Assembly (NCBI RefSeq): GCF_031987975.1
Contig: NZ_DALZYX010000006.1
Location: 307,077-371,076, forward strand
DNA length: 64,000 nucleotides
Source: Pseudescherichia sp031987975
GTDB lineage: Bacteria > Pseudomonadota > Gammaproteobacteria > Enterobacterales > Enterobacteriaceae
Direction of reading: 5' to 3'
The notes below the pieces were generated by a model. It saw only the letters and a program-made list of their open reading frames with translations, was not told the origin of the DNA and did no database searches. Below are positions 53,531 to 61,901 of this stretch, piece by piece. The translations under genes were made by a program, and so were the position numbers. Within the stretch, counting starts at the first letter, position 1, and every line of letters starts with the position of its first letter.

Positions 53531-54691
53531 TTAACGCGCGGCGGAGGTTTGGCCTGCTGCGCTCGGGGCGATCGTCACCGTTGCTCCAGGACGAACCCGC
53601 TGCAATCCGCTGACGATGACGTTTTCACCCTCTTTCAGGCCGCCCGTAATAAGCCACTTGTCACCGATAGCCTGCGATGCGGTGACGTTGCGTGATTCAA
53701 CCTGGTTTTTATCGTTGACCAGCAGCACGGTGGCATCACCGCGCGCGTTACGGGTGACACCCTGCTGCGGTACAAGAATAGCGGCGGGCTGCACGCCCTC
53801 GTCGATGCGCGCCCGGACAAACATACCCGGCAGCAGGCTGTGATCCGGGTTCGGGAAAACGGCCCGGATGGTGATGGAGCCGGTGCTCTCATCAACGGTG
53901 ACGTCTGAGAACTCCAGCGTGCCCTTCAGCGGATAGCGCTGGCCATTTTCGGTTAACAGCTCCACGTCCGTTTTATCGCTATTTTTTTGCAGATTGCCCT
54001 GCTCAACGGCCTGCTTCAGGCGCATAAAGTCGTTGCTCGACTGGGTAACGTCCACATAGACGGGATCCAGCTGCTGCACGGTTGCCATCGCGGTGCTCTG
54101 GCCATTGGTCACCAGTGCCCCCTCGGTCACCGCTGATTTGCCGATCCGGCCATTGATCGGCGAGCGGACCTGGGTATAGGCGAGGTTTATTCTTGCCGTT
54201 TCAACGGCCGCCTTTGCGGCCTGCACCGCAGCATCCGCCTGCTGGGCATCGGCAATGGCCGTGTCATACTCTTGCTGGCTGATGTACTGCGTGCCAACAA
54301 GCGGCTGGTAGCGCTTAACGGTCAGATGGGCAATCTTAGCCGCCGCCTGCGCCTTCGCCAGATCGCCCTGGGCGCTGGCATAGTCCGCCTGATAGGTTGC
54401 AGGATCGATCTGATAGAGCGACTGGCCTGCGGTAATATCCGCCCCCTCGATTAAATTACGCCGTAAAATAATGCCGCTTACCTGAGGGCGCACTTCGGCA
54501 ATGCGAAACGCTTCGGTTCTGCCAGGTAATTCTGTGGTGACCGCCAGCGGTGCGGCTTTTACCTGATAAACGCTGACCTCCGGCGCAACGGCTTTTTTTG
54601 CGCTGTCGCCGCTATCATTACAGCCACTGAGTAAGCCTGCCGAAATTAAAATTAATGACGACAGACGGAAACATTCACCAAATTTATTCAT
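53531..54691 (-). CDS. acrE: RND efflux adaptor (membrane fusion) lipoprotein AcrE-like
   Basis: 386 residues. Lipobox 'LLSGC' makes Cys24 the lipidated residue. Lipoyl/hairpin half-motifs 'RPQVSGIILRRNLIEGADI' and 'RSPINGRIGKSAVTEGALV' surround the coiled-coil hairpin; beta-barrel 'QLDPVYVDVTQSSNDFMRL'. Resembles AcrE/AcrA. It lies between two RND genes and may serve both. 130 bp separate it from the upstream RND gene, so a second promoter is possible. Confidence 0.93.
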   Translation of the reverse strand: MNKFGECFRLSSLILISAGLLSGCNDSGDSAKKAVAPEVSVYQVKAAPLAVTTELPGRTEAFRIAEVRPQVSGIILRRNLIEGADITAGQSLYQIDPATYQADYASAQGDLAKAQAAAKIAHLTVKRYQPLVGTQYISQQEYDTAIADAQQADAAVQAAKAAVETARINLAYTQVRSPINGRIGKSAVTEGALVTNGQSTAMATVQQLDPVYVDVTQSSNDFMRLKQAVEQGNLQKNSDKTDVELLTENGQRYPLKGTLEFSDVTVDESTGSITIRAVFPNPDHSLLPGMFVRARIDEGVQPAAILVPQQGVTRNARGDATVLLVNDKNQVESRNVTASQAIGDKWLITGGLKEGENVIVSGLQRVRPGATVTIAPSAAGQTSAAR

Positions 54692-54821
54692 TGCAGTTCC
54701 TCAAAAACACAACGCACGGCATTAACCGCAAAAATCCACGATAAAAAATAATTCACATCAATAAATGAAATTATTTGATTAGCCCGATGAATAATTAATG
54801 GCTCACCGGAAAGAGAACTCG

Positions 54822-57800
54822 TTATTGCCGCTGGGCAATAGCATGGGTCGATTTTGTTAAGCGCCGACAGACCACGACATAAAATACCGGGACAAAGAAT
54901 ATCGCCAGCAGCGTCGCCGCAATCATTCCCCCCATCACCCCAGTACCGACCGCATTTTGCGCGCCGCTACCTGCGCCGGTACTTAATACCAGCGGCATTA
55001 CGCCTAAAATAAAGGCCAGGGAGGTCATCAGGATAGGGCGCAAGCGCATTCTGACCGCTTCGAGGGTGGCCTCGATAAGGCTTTTGTGCTCTTTATCCAT
55101 CAGGTCTTTGGCAAATTCGACAATCAGAATGGCATTCTTAGCCGACAGACCAATGGTGGTGAGCAGGCCGACCTGAAAATAGACATCGTTGCTCAAACCA
55201 CGCAGGCTGGCGGCCAGCAGCGCCCCTACGACGCCCAGCGGCACCACCAGCATGACCGAAAAGGGAATTGACCAGCTCTCATACAGGGCAGCGAGACAGA
55301 GGAACACCACCACCAGCGAAATAGCGTATAGCGCCGGGGCCTGGTTACCGGAAAGCCGCTCCTGATATGACATCCCGGTCCAGTCAAAACCGACGCCTGC
55401 CGGGAGCTGCGACGCCAGCGTCTCCATAAGCCTCATCGCTTCGCCGCTGCTTTTGCCTGGTGCGGCCTCGCCGAGGATCTCCATGGAAGGCAGGCCATTA
55501 TAGCGCTCTAAACGGGGCGATCCCTGGATCCAACGGGCACTGGAGAAGCTTGAAAACGGCACCATGCCGCCGGTCTGGTTACGAACATACCAGCTGTTAA
55601 TGTCATCCGGCATCATGCGGTAAGGTGCATCGGCCTGGGCATAGACCTTTTTCACACGCCCGTTATCGATAAAGTCGTTAACGTAGGTGCTGCCCAGCGC
55701 GGTGGCGATCGTGCTGTTGATATCGCTGAGTGAAACGCCTAATGCCTGGGCCTTCTCCTGATCGACGTTGAGCTTGAACTGGGGCATATCCTCCAGCCCG
55801 TTGGGCCGCGTTCTGACCAGCATGTCCGGGTGCTGCGCTGCCTGCATGAGCAGCTGGTTTCGCGCGGCGGTCAGCGCCGTATGGCCCAGCCCCGCCTGAT
55901 CGATCAGCTCAAAGTCGAACCCCGTCGCGGTTCCCAGCTCGGTAATAGCCGGCAGGTTGAAGGCAAAAACCATCCCATCTTTGATGCGGCTGAAGGCTTT
56001 GGTAGCCCGACCGACAATGGCGCCAACGCGATCCTCTTTGGCCTCACGCTGCGCCCACGGCATCAGGCGGACAAAGGCCAGGCCGTTGTTCTGCCCTTTC
56101 CCATTCAGGCCAAAACCGGTGACGGTAAAGACAGAGTCAACGTTGTTTTTCTCTTTCGTCAGGTAGTAGTTCGTTACCTCCCGCATGATCTGTTCCGTTC
56201 GCGCCTGCGTCGCTCCGGCGGGCAGCGTGACCATCGTCAGAAATACGCCCTGATCCTCTTCGGGTAAAAACGAGGTAGGCAGCCGCAGGAACAGCACCGC
56301 CATCCCGATAACAATGACAACATAAACAACGATATACCGTCCCGTACAGTGGAGCAGCTTCTGCACGCTACCGGTATAGTGCTGGGTACTCTTCTCAAAC
56401 AGGCGATTGAAACGGCTAAACAGGCGATGGGTCTTATCGTGCTGTACCGGTTTAAGCAGCGTTGCGCACAGGGCGGGCGTCAGGATCAGAGCGACCAGCA
56501 CCGAGAGCGCCATCGCCGAGACGATGGTGATTGAAAACTGTCGGTAGATTACACCCGTCGAGCCGCCAAAAAAGGCCATTGGGATAAAGACAGCAGAGAG
56601 CACCATCGCAATCCCAACCAGCGCACCCTGGATCTGGCTCATCGACTTCTGGGTGGCCTCCTTTGGCGGCAGCCCTTCGTCAGTCATGACCCGCTCAACG
56701 TTTTCGACCACCACAATGGCGTCATCCACCAGCAGGCCGATGGCCAGCACCATGCCAAACATGGTGAGCGTATTGATGGAGTAACCAAACGCCGCCAGCA
56801 CGGCAAAGGTGCCCAGCAACACCACCGGTACAGCGATCGTAGGAATGAGCGTAGCGCGGAGGTTTTGCAGGAACAGATACATTACCAGGAAGACCAGCAC
56901 GATCGCTTCAAACAGCGTTTTGAACACCTCGCGGATAGAGATGTTAATAAACGGCGTCGTATCGTAGCTGTAGACCAGCTTCAGGCCGTGCGGAAAATAG
57001 GATTGCAGATGCGCCATCTGCTGCTTTACCGCATCGGCGGTAGAGAGCGCATTGGCACCCGTCGCCAGCTTAATACCTAGCCCCGCCGAAGGTTTCCCAT
57101 TATAGCGCGCCACCACGTTGTAGTTCTCACCACCGCGTTCAATGCGGGCAACGTCACGCAGCAGCACGCGTGAGCCATCCGCCTGTACCTTAAGCGTAAT
57201 GTTGCCAAACTCTTGCGGCGTCCGCAGACGGGTCTGGGCGATGATCGAGGCGTTAAGCTGCTGCGTCGCCGGTGACGGCGTTCCCCCCAGCTGTCCAGCA
57301 GCAATCTGGCTGTTCTGCGCTTTGATTTCGTTAACCACGTCGAGGGTGGTCAGCTGATACTGGTTAAGCTTGCTGGGATCAAGCCAGATGCGCATCGCAT
57401 ACTGCGCACCAAACAGCTGAACGTCACCGACCCCTTCCGTGCGGCTCACCGGATCTTTGATATTAGATGAGATATAGTCGGCAATGTCGTCCTGCGACAT
57501 GCTGCCATCATCAGAGATAAAGCCCATCACCAGCAGGAAGTTGCTGCTCGATTTTTTAACGTTGATACCCTGCTGCTGTACCTCCTGCGGCAGGAGCGGC
57601 ATGGCGAGCTGCAGCTTGTTCTGCACCTGGACCTGGGCGATATCAGGATCGGTCCCGGAATTAAAGGTCAAGGTTACCGTCACGCCGCCCGAAGAGTCGC
57701 TGGTAGAGGACATGTACATCAGGTTATCGAGACCGTTCATATTCTGTTCAATCACCTGGGTTACCGTGTCCTGCACCGTCTGGGCATCCGCGCCGGGATA

Positions 57801-57944
57801 GGTAGCGTTAATGGCAATGGCGGGCGGCGCAATCGTGGGGTACTGCGCAACGGGCAGCTTAATGACGGCCAGCGCGCCTGCCAGCATCAAAATAATCGCC
57901 AGTACCCAGGCGAAAATCGGGCGCTCGATAAAGAACTTTGCCAT
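54822..57944 (-). CDS. Second AcrB/AcrF-type RND transporter
   Basis: 1040 residues, clearly a paralogue of the acrF-like gene at 50361-53504: long shared stretches in TM4-6 and the C-terminal half, with divergence in the periplasmic loops and at the C-terminus ('CRRLTKSTHAIAQRQ'). Proton-relay Asp pair 'GLLVDDAIVVVENVERV' and Lys in 'LSAKNAILIVEF' are intact, so it should be active. It comes before the adaptor gene, unlike usual acrAB or acrEF order. E. coli has no such gene here, so this is a duplication or acquired pump. Confidence 0.92.
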   Translation of the reverse strand: MAKFFIERPIFAWVLAIILMLAGALAVIKLPVAQYPTIAPPAIAINATYPGADAQTVQDTVTQVIEQNMNGLDNLMYMSSTSDSSGGVTVTLTFNSGTDPDIAQVQVQNKLQLAMPLLPQEVQQQGINVKKSSSNFLLVMGFISDDGSMSQDDIADYISSNIKDPVSRTEGVGDVQLFGAQYAMRIWLDPSKLNQYQLTTLDVVNEIKAQNSQIAAGQLGGTPSPATQQLNASIIAQTRLRTPQEFGNITLKVQADGSRVLLRDVARIERGGENYNVVARYNGKPSAGLGIKLATGANALSTADAVKQQMAHLQSYFPHGLKLVYSYDTTPFINISIREVFKTLFEAIVLVFLVMYLFLQNLRATLIPTIAVPVVLLGTFAVLAAFGYSINTLTMFGMVLAIGLLVDDAIVVVENVERVMTDEGLPPKEATQKSMSQIQGALVGIAMVLSAVFIPMAFFGGSTGVIYRQFSITIVSAMALSVLVALILTPALCATLLKPVQHDKTHRLFSRFNRLFEKSTQHYTGSVQKLLHCTGRYIVVYVVIVIGMAVLFLRLPTSFLPEEDQGVFLTMVTLPAGATQARTEQIMREVTNYYLTKEKNNVDSVFTVTGFGLNGKGQNNGLAFVRLMPWAQREAKEDRVGAIVGRATKAFSRIKDGMVFAFNLPAITELGTATGFDFELIDQAGLGHTALTAARNQLLMQAAQHPDMLVRTRPNGLEDMPQFKLNVDQEKAQALGVSLSDINSTIATALGSTYVNDFIDNGRVKKVYAQADAPYRMMPDDINSWYVRNQTGGMVPFSSFSSARWIQGSPRLERYNGLPSMEILGEAAPGKSSGEAMRLMETLASQLPAGVGFDWTGMSYQERLSGNQAPALYAISLVVVFLCLAALYESWSIPFSVMLVVPLGVVGALLAASLRGLSNDVYFQVGLLTTIGLSAKNAILIVEFAKDLMDKEHKSLIEATLEAVRMRLRPILMTSLAFILGVMPLVLSTGAGSGAQNAVGTGVMGGMIAATLLAIFFVPVFYVVVCRRLTKSTHAIAQRQ

Positions 57945-58035
57945 ATAAACGTATTACCTTTTGTTTTTCATCACCGGGATTTATTACCGGAAGGCGCTAG
58001 CATTTATTACCCAAATAAATACTTTATTTAATAAC

Positions 58036-58050
58036 ATTCATGGTATGAAT
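58036..58050. promoter_or_regulatory. Putative operator of the RND locus
   Basis: Perfect palindrome ATTCAT-GGT-ATGAAT in the AT-rich spacer between the RND operon and the divergent TetR gene. Its halves resemble the (T)ACATTCA-like halves of AcrR-type operators. Function inferred from position and symmetry. Confidence 0.55.
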
Positions 58051-58184
58051 ATTTATTAACGCATAGCGAAAATAGTGGCGCTATGTTGAATGAACAACAA
58101 AAAAATGCAAGGATAGATAGCGAGATCCCGGGTATATTTTATTCAGCAAATGTAAATCACGCTTCGAGTATGACGGTGGCAGCG

Positions 58185-58829
58185 ATGGCAAAAAAGACAA
58201 AAGAAGAGGCGGCCAAAACACGGCAGCGATTAATAGACACCGCTATTTTAACATTTTCGCAGCAGGGCTTTTCCAATACTACGCTGGATGACATTGCCTG
58301 CGCAGCGCACATGACGCGTGGTGCTATTTACTGGCACTTTACAAATAAGACAGAACTATTTAACGCCATCTGGCAAGAGCAGCGACCGTTAAAAGAGAGA
58401 ATAGATCGCAAAGCACGATTACATTTTATTAACGATCCGCAGGGTCTATTCCGCCATAGCTTAATTGAATCTCTCCGCTTAATTGCAAAAAGTCCTTTCG
58501 AGCAAGCACTCGTAGAAATTCTTTACCATAAGTGCGAATTTACACAAGATATGATGCCAGAAGAGGAAATACGGGAGCGGCTATTTTTTAATCCTGCAAA
58601 CGTTACCGAACTGTTAGAAAGGTGCCAGCAACAGGACCCCGGCTTTTTAAGCGGCAGCGTAGAGACGGCATTGATTATTATTCAGGGGTATCTAAGCGGA
58701 ATTGTTAAAAACTGGCTGATGTTGGATAAGTGCTTCGATCTTGCCGCGCTGGCACCGCAGCTGGTTGAAGGGTTGCTGGTGATGCTGCGCATGACGCCAG
58801 AAGAGGGTCGCCCCAGGCTGAGCGCATGA
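58185..58829 (+). CDS. TetR-family repressor of the RND locus (AcrS/EnvR-like)
   Basis: 214 residues from MAKKTKEEAAKTRQRLIDTA, which aligns with the AcrR/AcrS start; the frame is open back to an ATG at 58083 (248 residues) but the extra 34 residues have no family support and the upstream part overlaps the likely promoter. HTH 'TTLDDIACAAHMTRGAIYWHF'; C-terminal drug-binding helices with 'EILYHKCEFTQDMM', as in AcrS. Divergent from the RND operon, so probably its local repressor (as acrS beside acrEF). Confidence 0.88.
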   Translation: MAKKTKEEAAKTRQRLIDTAILTFSQQGFSNTTLDDIACAAHMTRGAIYWHFTNKTELFNAIWQEQRPLKERIDRKARLHFINDPQGLFRHSLIESLRLIAKSPFEQALVEILYHKCEFTQDMMPEEEIRERLFFNPANVTELLERCQQQDPGFLSGSVETALIIIQGYLSGIVKNWLMLDKCFDLAALAPQLVEGLLVMLRMTPEEGRPRLSA

Positions 58830-58992
58830 CGCTAGCGCTCTTTGGCTCCATCTTTTCTCCTTAATCCGCTGGCTTAAGCTATTTCTCTCCATGTTTTTTA
58901 CATTGGACACGCTTTGTAAGAATAGAGGCATAAATTCCCGCCGTGACCAGTGGTACAATACCGCCATTCACATAAATGAGGTGAATGTGACC

Positions 58993-59214
58993 ATGAAAAA
59001 ATTAATTGCCGTTGCACTGTTATCTACCGTTCTTGCAGGCTGTGCCCATGACTCCCCTTGCGTACCGACCTATGACGATCAGGGCCGACTGGTGCATACC
59101 AATACCTGCATGAAAGGAACGACTCAGGATAACTGGGAAACCGCAGGGGCTGTTGCCGGCGGTGCTGCCGCCATTGCTGGCCTGACGCTGGGTATTGTGG
59201 CCTTAACCAAATAA
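58993..59214 (+). CDS. yhdV: Small lipoprotein YhdV
   Basis: 73 residues from MKKLIAVALLSTVLAGC; the lipobox 'VLAGC' makes Cys17 the lipidated residue. The rest ('DDQGRLVHTNTCMKGTTQDN', then a Gly/Ala-rich hydrophobic C-terminus) matches E. coli YhdV. The frame extends 34 codons upstream without support. Function unknown. Confidence 0.94.
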   Translation: MKKLIAVALLSTVLAGCAHDSPCVPTYDDQGRLVHTNTCMKGTTQDNWETAGAVAGGAAAIAGLTLGIVALTK

Positions 59215-59222
59215 TCTGACTC

Positions 59223-59253
59223 AAGGCGTGGTTCCCCCCACGCCTTCTTTTTT
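59223..59253 (+). terminator. yhdV terminator
   Basis: 9-bp stem AAGGCGTGG / CCACGCCTT followed by CTTTTTT. Its tail overlaps the first base of the upstream NtrC-like site. Confidence 0.9.
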
Positions 59254-59269
59254 GCTCCGCTCCGGTGCA
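59253..59269. promoter_or_regulatory. NtrC-like enhancer site, distal
   Basis: TGCTCC-GCTCC-GGTGCA fits TGCACC-N5-GGTGCA at 11 of 12 positions, about 240 bp upstream of the sigma-54 promoter. Distal placement is normal for NtrC enhancers. Confidence 0.65.
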
Positions 59270-59407
59270 CTCCCGATCTCCTGTTAAATTTGCGACGCTT
59301 TCTGGTTCAAAAACCACGTCGTTCTCTCCTGCTTTTTCCATCCTGCTGTTTTTAATCCTTCCGTAGCGAAACTATTTTGCTCCGTTTTGTGGCGCAGGTT
59401 CGAGTTT

Positions 59408-59424
59408 CGCACCATTACGGAGCG
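59408..59424. promoter_or_regulatory. NtrC-like enhancer site, proximal
   Basis: CGCACC-ATTAC-GGAGCG, a weaker match (9 of 12) to the NtrC consensus, about 90-100 bp upstream of the sigma-54 promoter. Confidence 0.45.
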
Positions 59425-59495
59425 CTGAATGCTTTTTTTCCTGTCTACACTCTGCATATTGCGGGGAGAACTCCCCTTTTCCGCCTTCCGCAAAC

Positions 59496-59512
59496 CTGGC
59501 ACTACCTTTGCT
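59496..59512 (+). promoter_or_regulatory. Sigma-54 promoter of yhdWXYZ
   Basis: CTGGCACTACCTTTGCT: -24 GG and -12 GC with correct 12-base phasing, close to the consensus YTGGCACGN4TTGCW. Start expected near 59523, about 80 bp before yhdW. yhdW is known to be nitrogen (NtrC) regulated in E. coli. Confidence 0.85.
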
Positions 59513-59600
59513 TTAAAGAGTATGGCCAACGCCACAGACAGGTTCCAGGCGTCTTCCGAACGCCTTTTTATAACAATAATTTCGCCACACAGGATGCATT

Positions 59601-60626
59601 ATGAAAAAGATGACGATCGCCAGCCTGGCTGCCGCCGGTGCGCTGTTTGCTGTTGTAAACCAGGCGCATGCTGGCGCAACGCTGGATGCCGTAAAGAGTA
59701 AAGGCTTTGTACAATGCGGTATCAGCGACGGGCTGCCGGGTTTCTCCTATGCGGATGCTAACGGCAAGTTCACCGGTATTGATGTGGACGTTTGCCGTGG
59801 CGTCGCCGCTGCCGTTTTTGGCGATGACACCAAAGTTAAGTACACGCCGCTGACGGCAAAGGAGCGTTTTACCGCCCTGCAATCAGGGGAAGTTGATATG
59901 CTGTCACGTAACACTACCTGGACCTCCTCCCGCGATGCCGGTATGGGTATGGCGTTTACCGGCGTCACGTACTATGACGGTATCGGCTTCCTGACTCACA
60001 ATAAAGCGGGTCTGAAGAGCGCTAAAGAGCTGGATGGTGCAACGGTCTGCATCCAGGCCGGTACCGATACCGAGCTAAACGTGGCGGACTACTTCAAATC
60101 CAACAATATGAAATATACCCCGGTCACCTTTGACCGCTCCGACGAGTCTGCCAAGGCGCTGGAGTCCGGCCGCTGCGACACCCTGGCTTCTGACCAGTCA
60201 CAGCTTTATGCCCTGCGCATCAAGCTAAGCACGCCGGGCGAGTGGATCGTTCTGCCGGAAGTCATCTCCAAAGAGCCGCTTGGCCCAGTGGTTCGTCGCG
60301 GTGACGAAGAGTGGTTCTCCATTGTTCGTTGGACCCTCTTTGCAATGCTGAACGCAGAGGAGATGGGCATCACCTCTAAAAACGTTGACGAAAAGGCAGC
60401 CAGCCCGGCGACCCCGGATATGGCGCACCTGTTAGGCAAAGAGGGTGACTACGGCAAGGATCTGAAGCTCGATAACAAGTGGGCTTACAACGTGATCAAG
60501 AAAGTCGGTAACTACGCAGAGATCTTTGAGCGTAACGTTGGATCGGAAAGTCCGCTGAAGATCAAACGCGGCCAGAACAACCTCTGGAACAACGGCGGCA
60601 TCCAGTACGCGCCGCCGGTGCGCTAA
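59601..60626 (+). CDS. yhdW: General L-amino acid ABC transporter, substrate-binding protein
   Basis: 341 residues. Signal peptide (cleavage near 'QAHA-G'), then the amino-acid-binding fold with 'CGISDGLPGFSYADANGKF' and 'GIDVDVCRGVAAAVFGD' and the Arg/Asp ligand region 'SGEVDMLSRNTTWTSSRD'. Like AapJ of rhizobia. It is intact here, whereas the K-12 gene is annotated as damaged. First gene of yhdWXYZ; two hairpins follow it before yhdX, in line with higher need for the binding protein. Confidence 0.95.
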   Translation: MKKMTIASLAAAGALFAVVNQAHAGATLDAVKSKGFVQCGISDGLPGFSYADANGKFTGIDVDVCRGVAAAVFGDDTKVKYTPLTAKERFTALQSGEVDMLSRNTTWTSSRDAGMGMAFTGVTYYDGIGFLTHNKAGLKSAKELDGATVCIQAGTDTELNVADYFKSNNMKYTPVTFDRSDESAKALESGRCDTLASDQSQLYALRIKLSTPGEWIVLPEVISKEPLGPVVRRGDEEWFSIVRWTLFAMLNAEEMGITSKNVDEKAASPATPDMAHLLGKEGDYGKDLKLDNKWAYNVIKKVGNYAEIFERNVGSESPLKIKRGQNNLWNNGGIQYAPPVR

Positions 60627-60631
60627 GCTGC

Positions 60632-60680
60632 CAGCACGCTAAGGTAGCGTGCTGTAACGGGCACTGCTCAGGCAGTGCCC
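60632..60680 (+). promoter_or_regulatory. Tandem intercistronic hairpins yhdW-yhdX
   Basis: Two perfect stems: CAGCACGCTA / TAGCGTGCTG (60632-60654) and GGGCACTGC / GCAGTGCCC (60659-60680), no T-run. Likely protect the yhdW transcript 3' end or reduce read-through, as in other ABC binding-protein operons (inference). Confidence 0.6.
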
Positions 60681-60710
60681 AGCCCAGAGTCAAGGTTACC
60701 GAGGTTTTCT

Positions 60711-61892
60711 ATGTCCCAACGCCGCCCAACCGTTAAAGGATCGTTCTCCCTTTCTAACCCCGCGGTTCGTGCCTGGCTGTTTCAAATTATCGCTATCGTG
60801 GCCGTCATCAGCGTCGCGATCTATTTGATACACAACACCGTTACTAATCTGAGCAACCGGGGCATTACCTCCGGCTTTGCCTTTCTCGATCGCGGAGCCG
60901 GATTTGGTATCGTGCAGCATCTGATCGATTACGAGCAGGGTGATACCTATGGCCGCGTGTTCCTTGTCGGCTTGCTCAATACGCTGCTGGTCTCCGCGCT
61001 ATGTATCGTTTTTGCCTCTTTTCTGGGTTTCTTTCTCGGCCTTGCACGCCTGTCGGAAAACTGGCTGCTGCGCAAGCTATCAACGATCTATATCGAAACC
61101 TTCCGTAATATCCCGCCGCTGCTGCAGATCTTCTTCTGGTACTTCGCCGTACTACGTAACCTTCCTGGACCCCGTCAGGCGGTGAACGCGTTCGATCTGG
61201 CTTTTCTCAGCAACCGCGGACTCTACATCCCTGCCCCCGCGCTGGGCGAAGGCATCGTCGGTTTCATAGCCGCGGTGTTTATTGCAATCGCCGTTACCGT
61301 CGGACTGTACCGCTTCAACAGAAAGCACCAGATAAAAACCGGCCAGCTGCGTCGGACCTGGCCGACCGCGCTTGGGTTGATTATCCTGCTGCCCCTGCTT
61401 TCCCACTGGCTATTCGGCGCGGCGCTGCACTGGGACGTCCCTGAGCTGCGCGGGTTTAACTTCCGGGGGGGCATGGCGCTAATTCCAGAGCTGGCGGCGC
61501 TGACACTGGCCCTGTCGGTCTATACCTCCGCGTTTATTGCCGAGATCATCCGTTCGGGTATCCAGTCTGTGCCCTTTGGGCAACACGAGGCCGCGCGCTC
61601 GCTAGGTTTACCTAATCCGGTAACCCTGCGCCAGGTCATTATTCCGCAGGCGATGCGCGTGATTATTCCTCCGCTGACCAGCCAGTATCTCAACATTGTG
61701 AAAAACTCGTCGCTGGCGGCCGCGATCGGCTATCCCGATATGGTGTCGCTGTTTGCCGGAACCGTACTGAACCAGACCGGACAGGCGATCGAGACAATTG
61801 CTATCACAATGTCGGTCTACCTGATCATCAGCCTGACGATCTCCCTGTTGATGAATATCTATAACCGCCGTATCGCCCTGGTCGAGCGCTAA
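60711..61892 (+). CDS. yhdX: General amino acid ABC transporter, permease YhdX
   Basis: 393 residues from MSQRRPTVKGSFSLSNP (SD GAGG upstream; a Met 12 codons earlier is not the family start). His/Glu/Gln/Arg-opine permease family (AapQ-like), about eight TM helices, with EAA loop 'HEAARSLGLPNPVTLRQVIIP' that contacts the ATPase. Confidence 0.96.
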   Translation: MSQRRPTVKGSFSLSNPAVRAWLFQIIAIVAVISVAIYLIHNTVTNLSNRGITSGFAFLDRGAGFGIVQHLIDYEQGDTYGRVFLVGLLNTLLVSALCIVFASFLGFFLGLARLSENWLLRKLSTIYIETFRNIPPLLQIFFWYFAVLRNLPGPRQAVNAFDLAFLSNRGLYIPAPALGEGIVGFIAAVFIAIAVTVGLYRFNRKHQIKTGQLRRTWPTALGLIILLPLLSHWLFGAALHWDVPELRGFNFRGGMALIPELAALTLALSVYTSAFIAEIIRSGIQSVPFGQHEAARSLGLPNPVTLRQVIIPQAMRVIIPPLTSQYLNIVKNSSLAAAIGYPDMVSLFAGTVLNQTGQAIETIAITMSVYLIISLTISLLMNIYNRRIALVER

Positions 61893-61901
61893 GGATCTAC
61901 G

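Noticed and set aside
53531..57944. Possibility that the second RND gene is a decayed copy
   Set aside because: The frame is complete (1040 residues) with intact proton-relay residues.
58083..58184. 34-residue N-terminal extension of the RND-locus TetR protein
   Set aside because: Lies in the probable promoter region, has no SD and no match to AcrR/AcrS, which start at MAK(K/R)TK.
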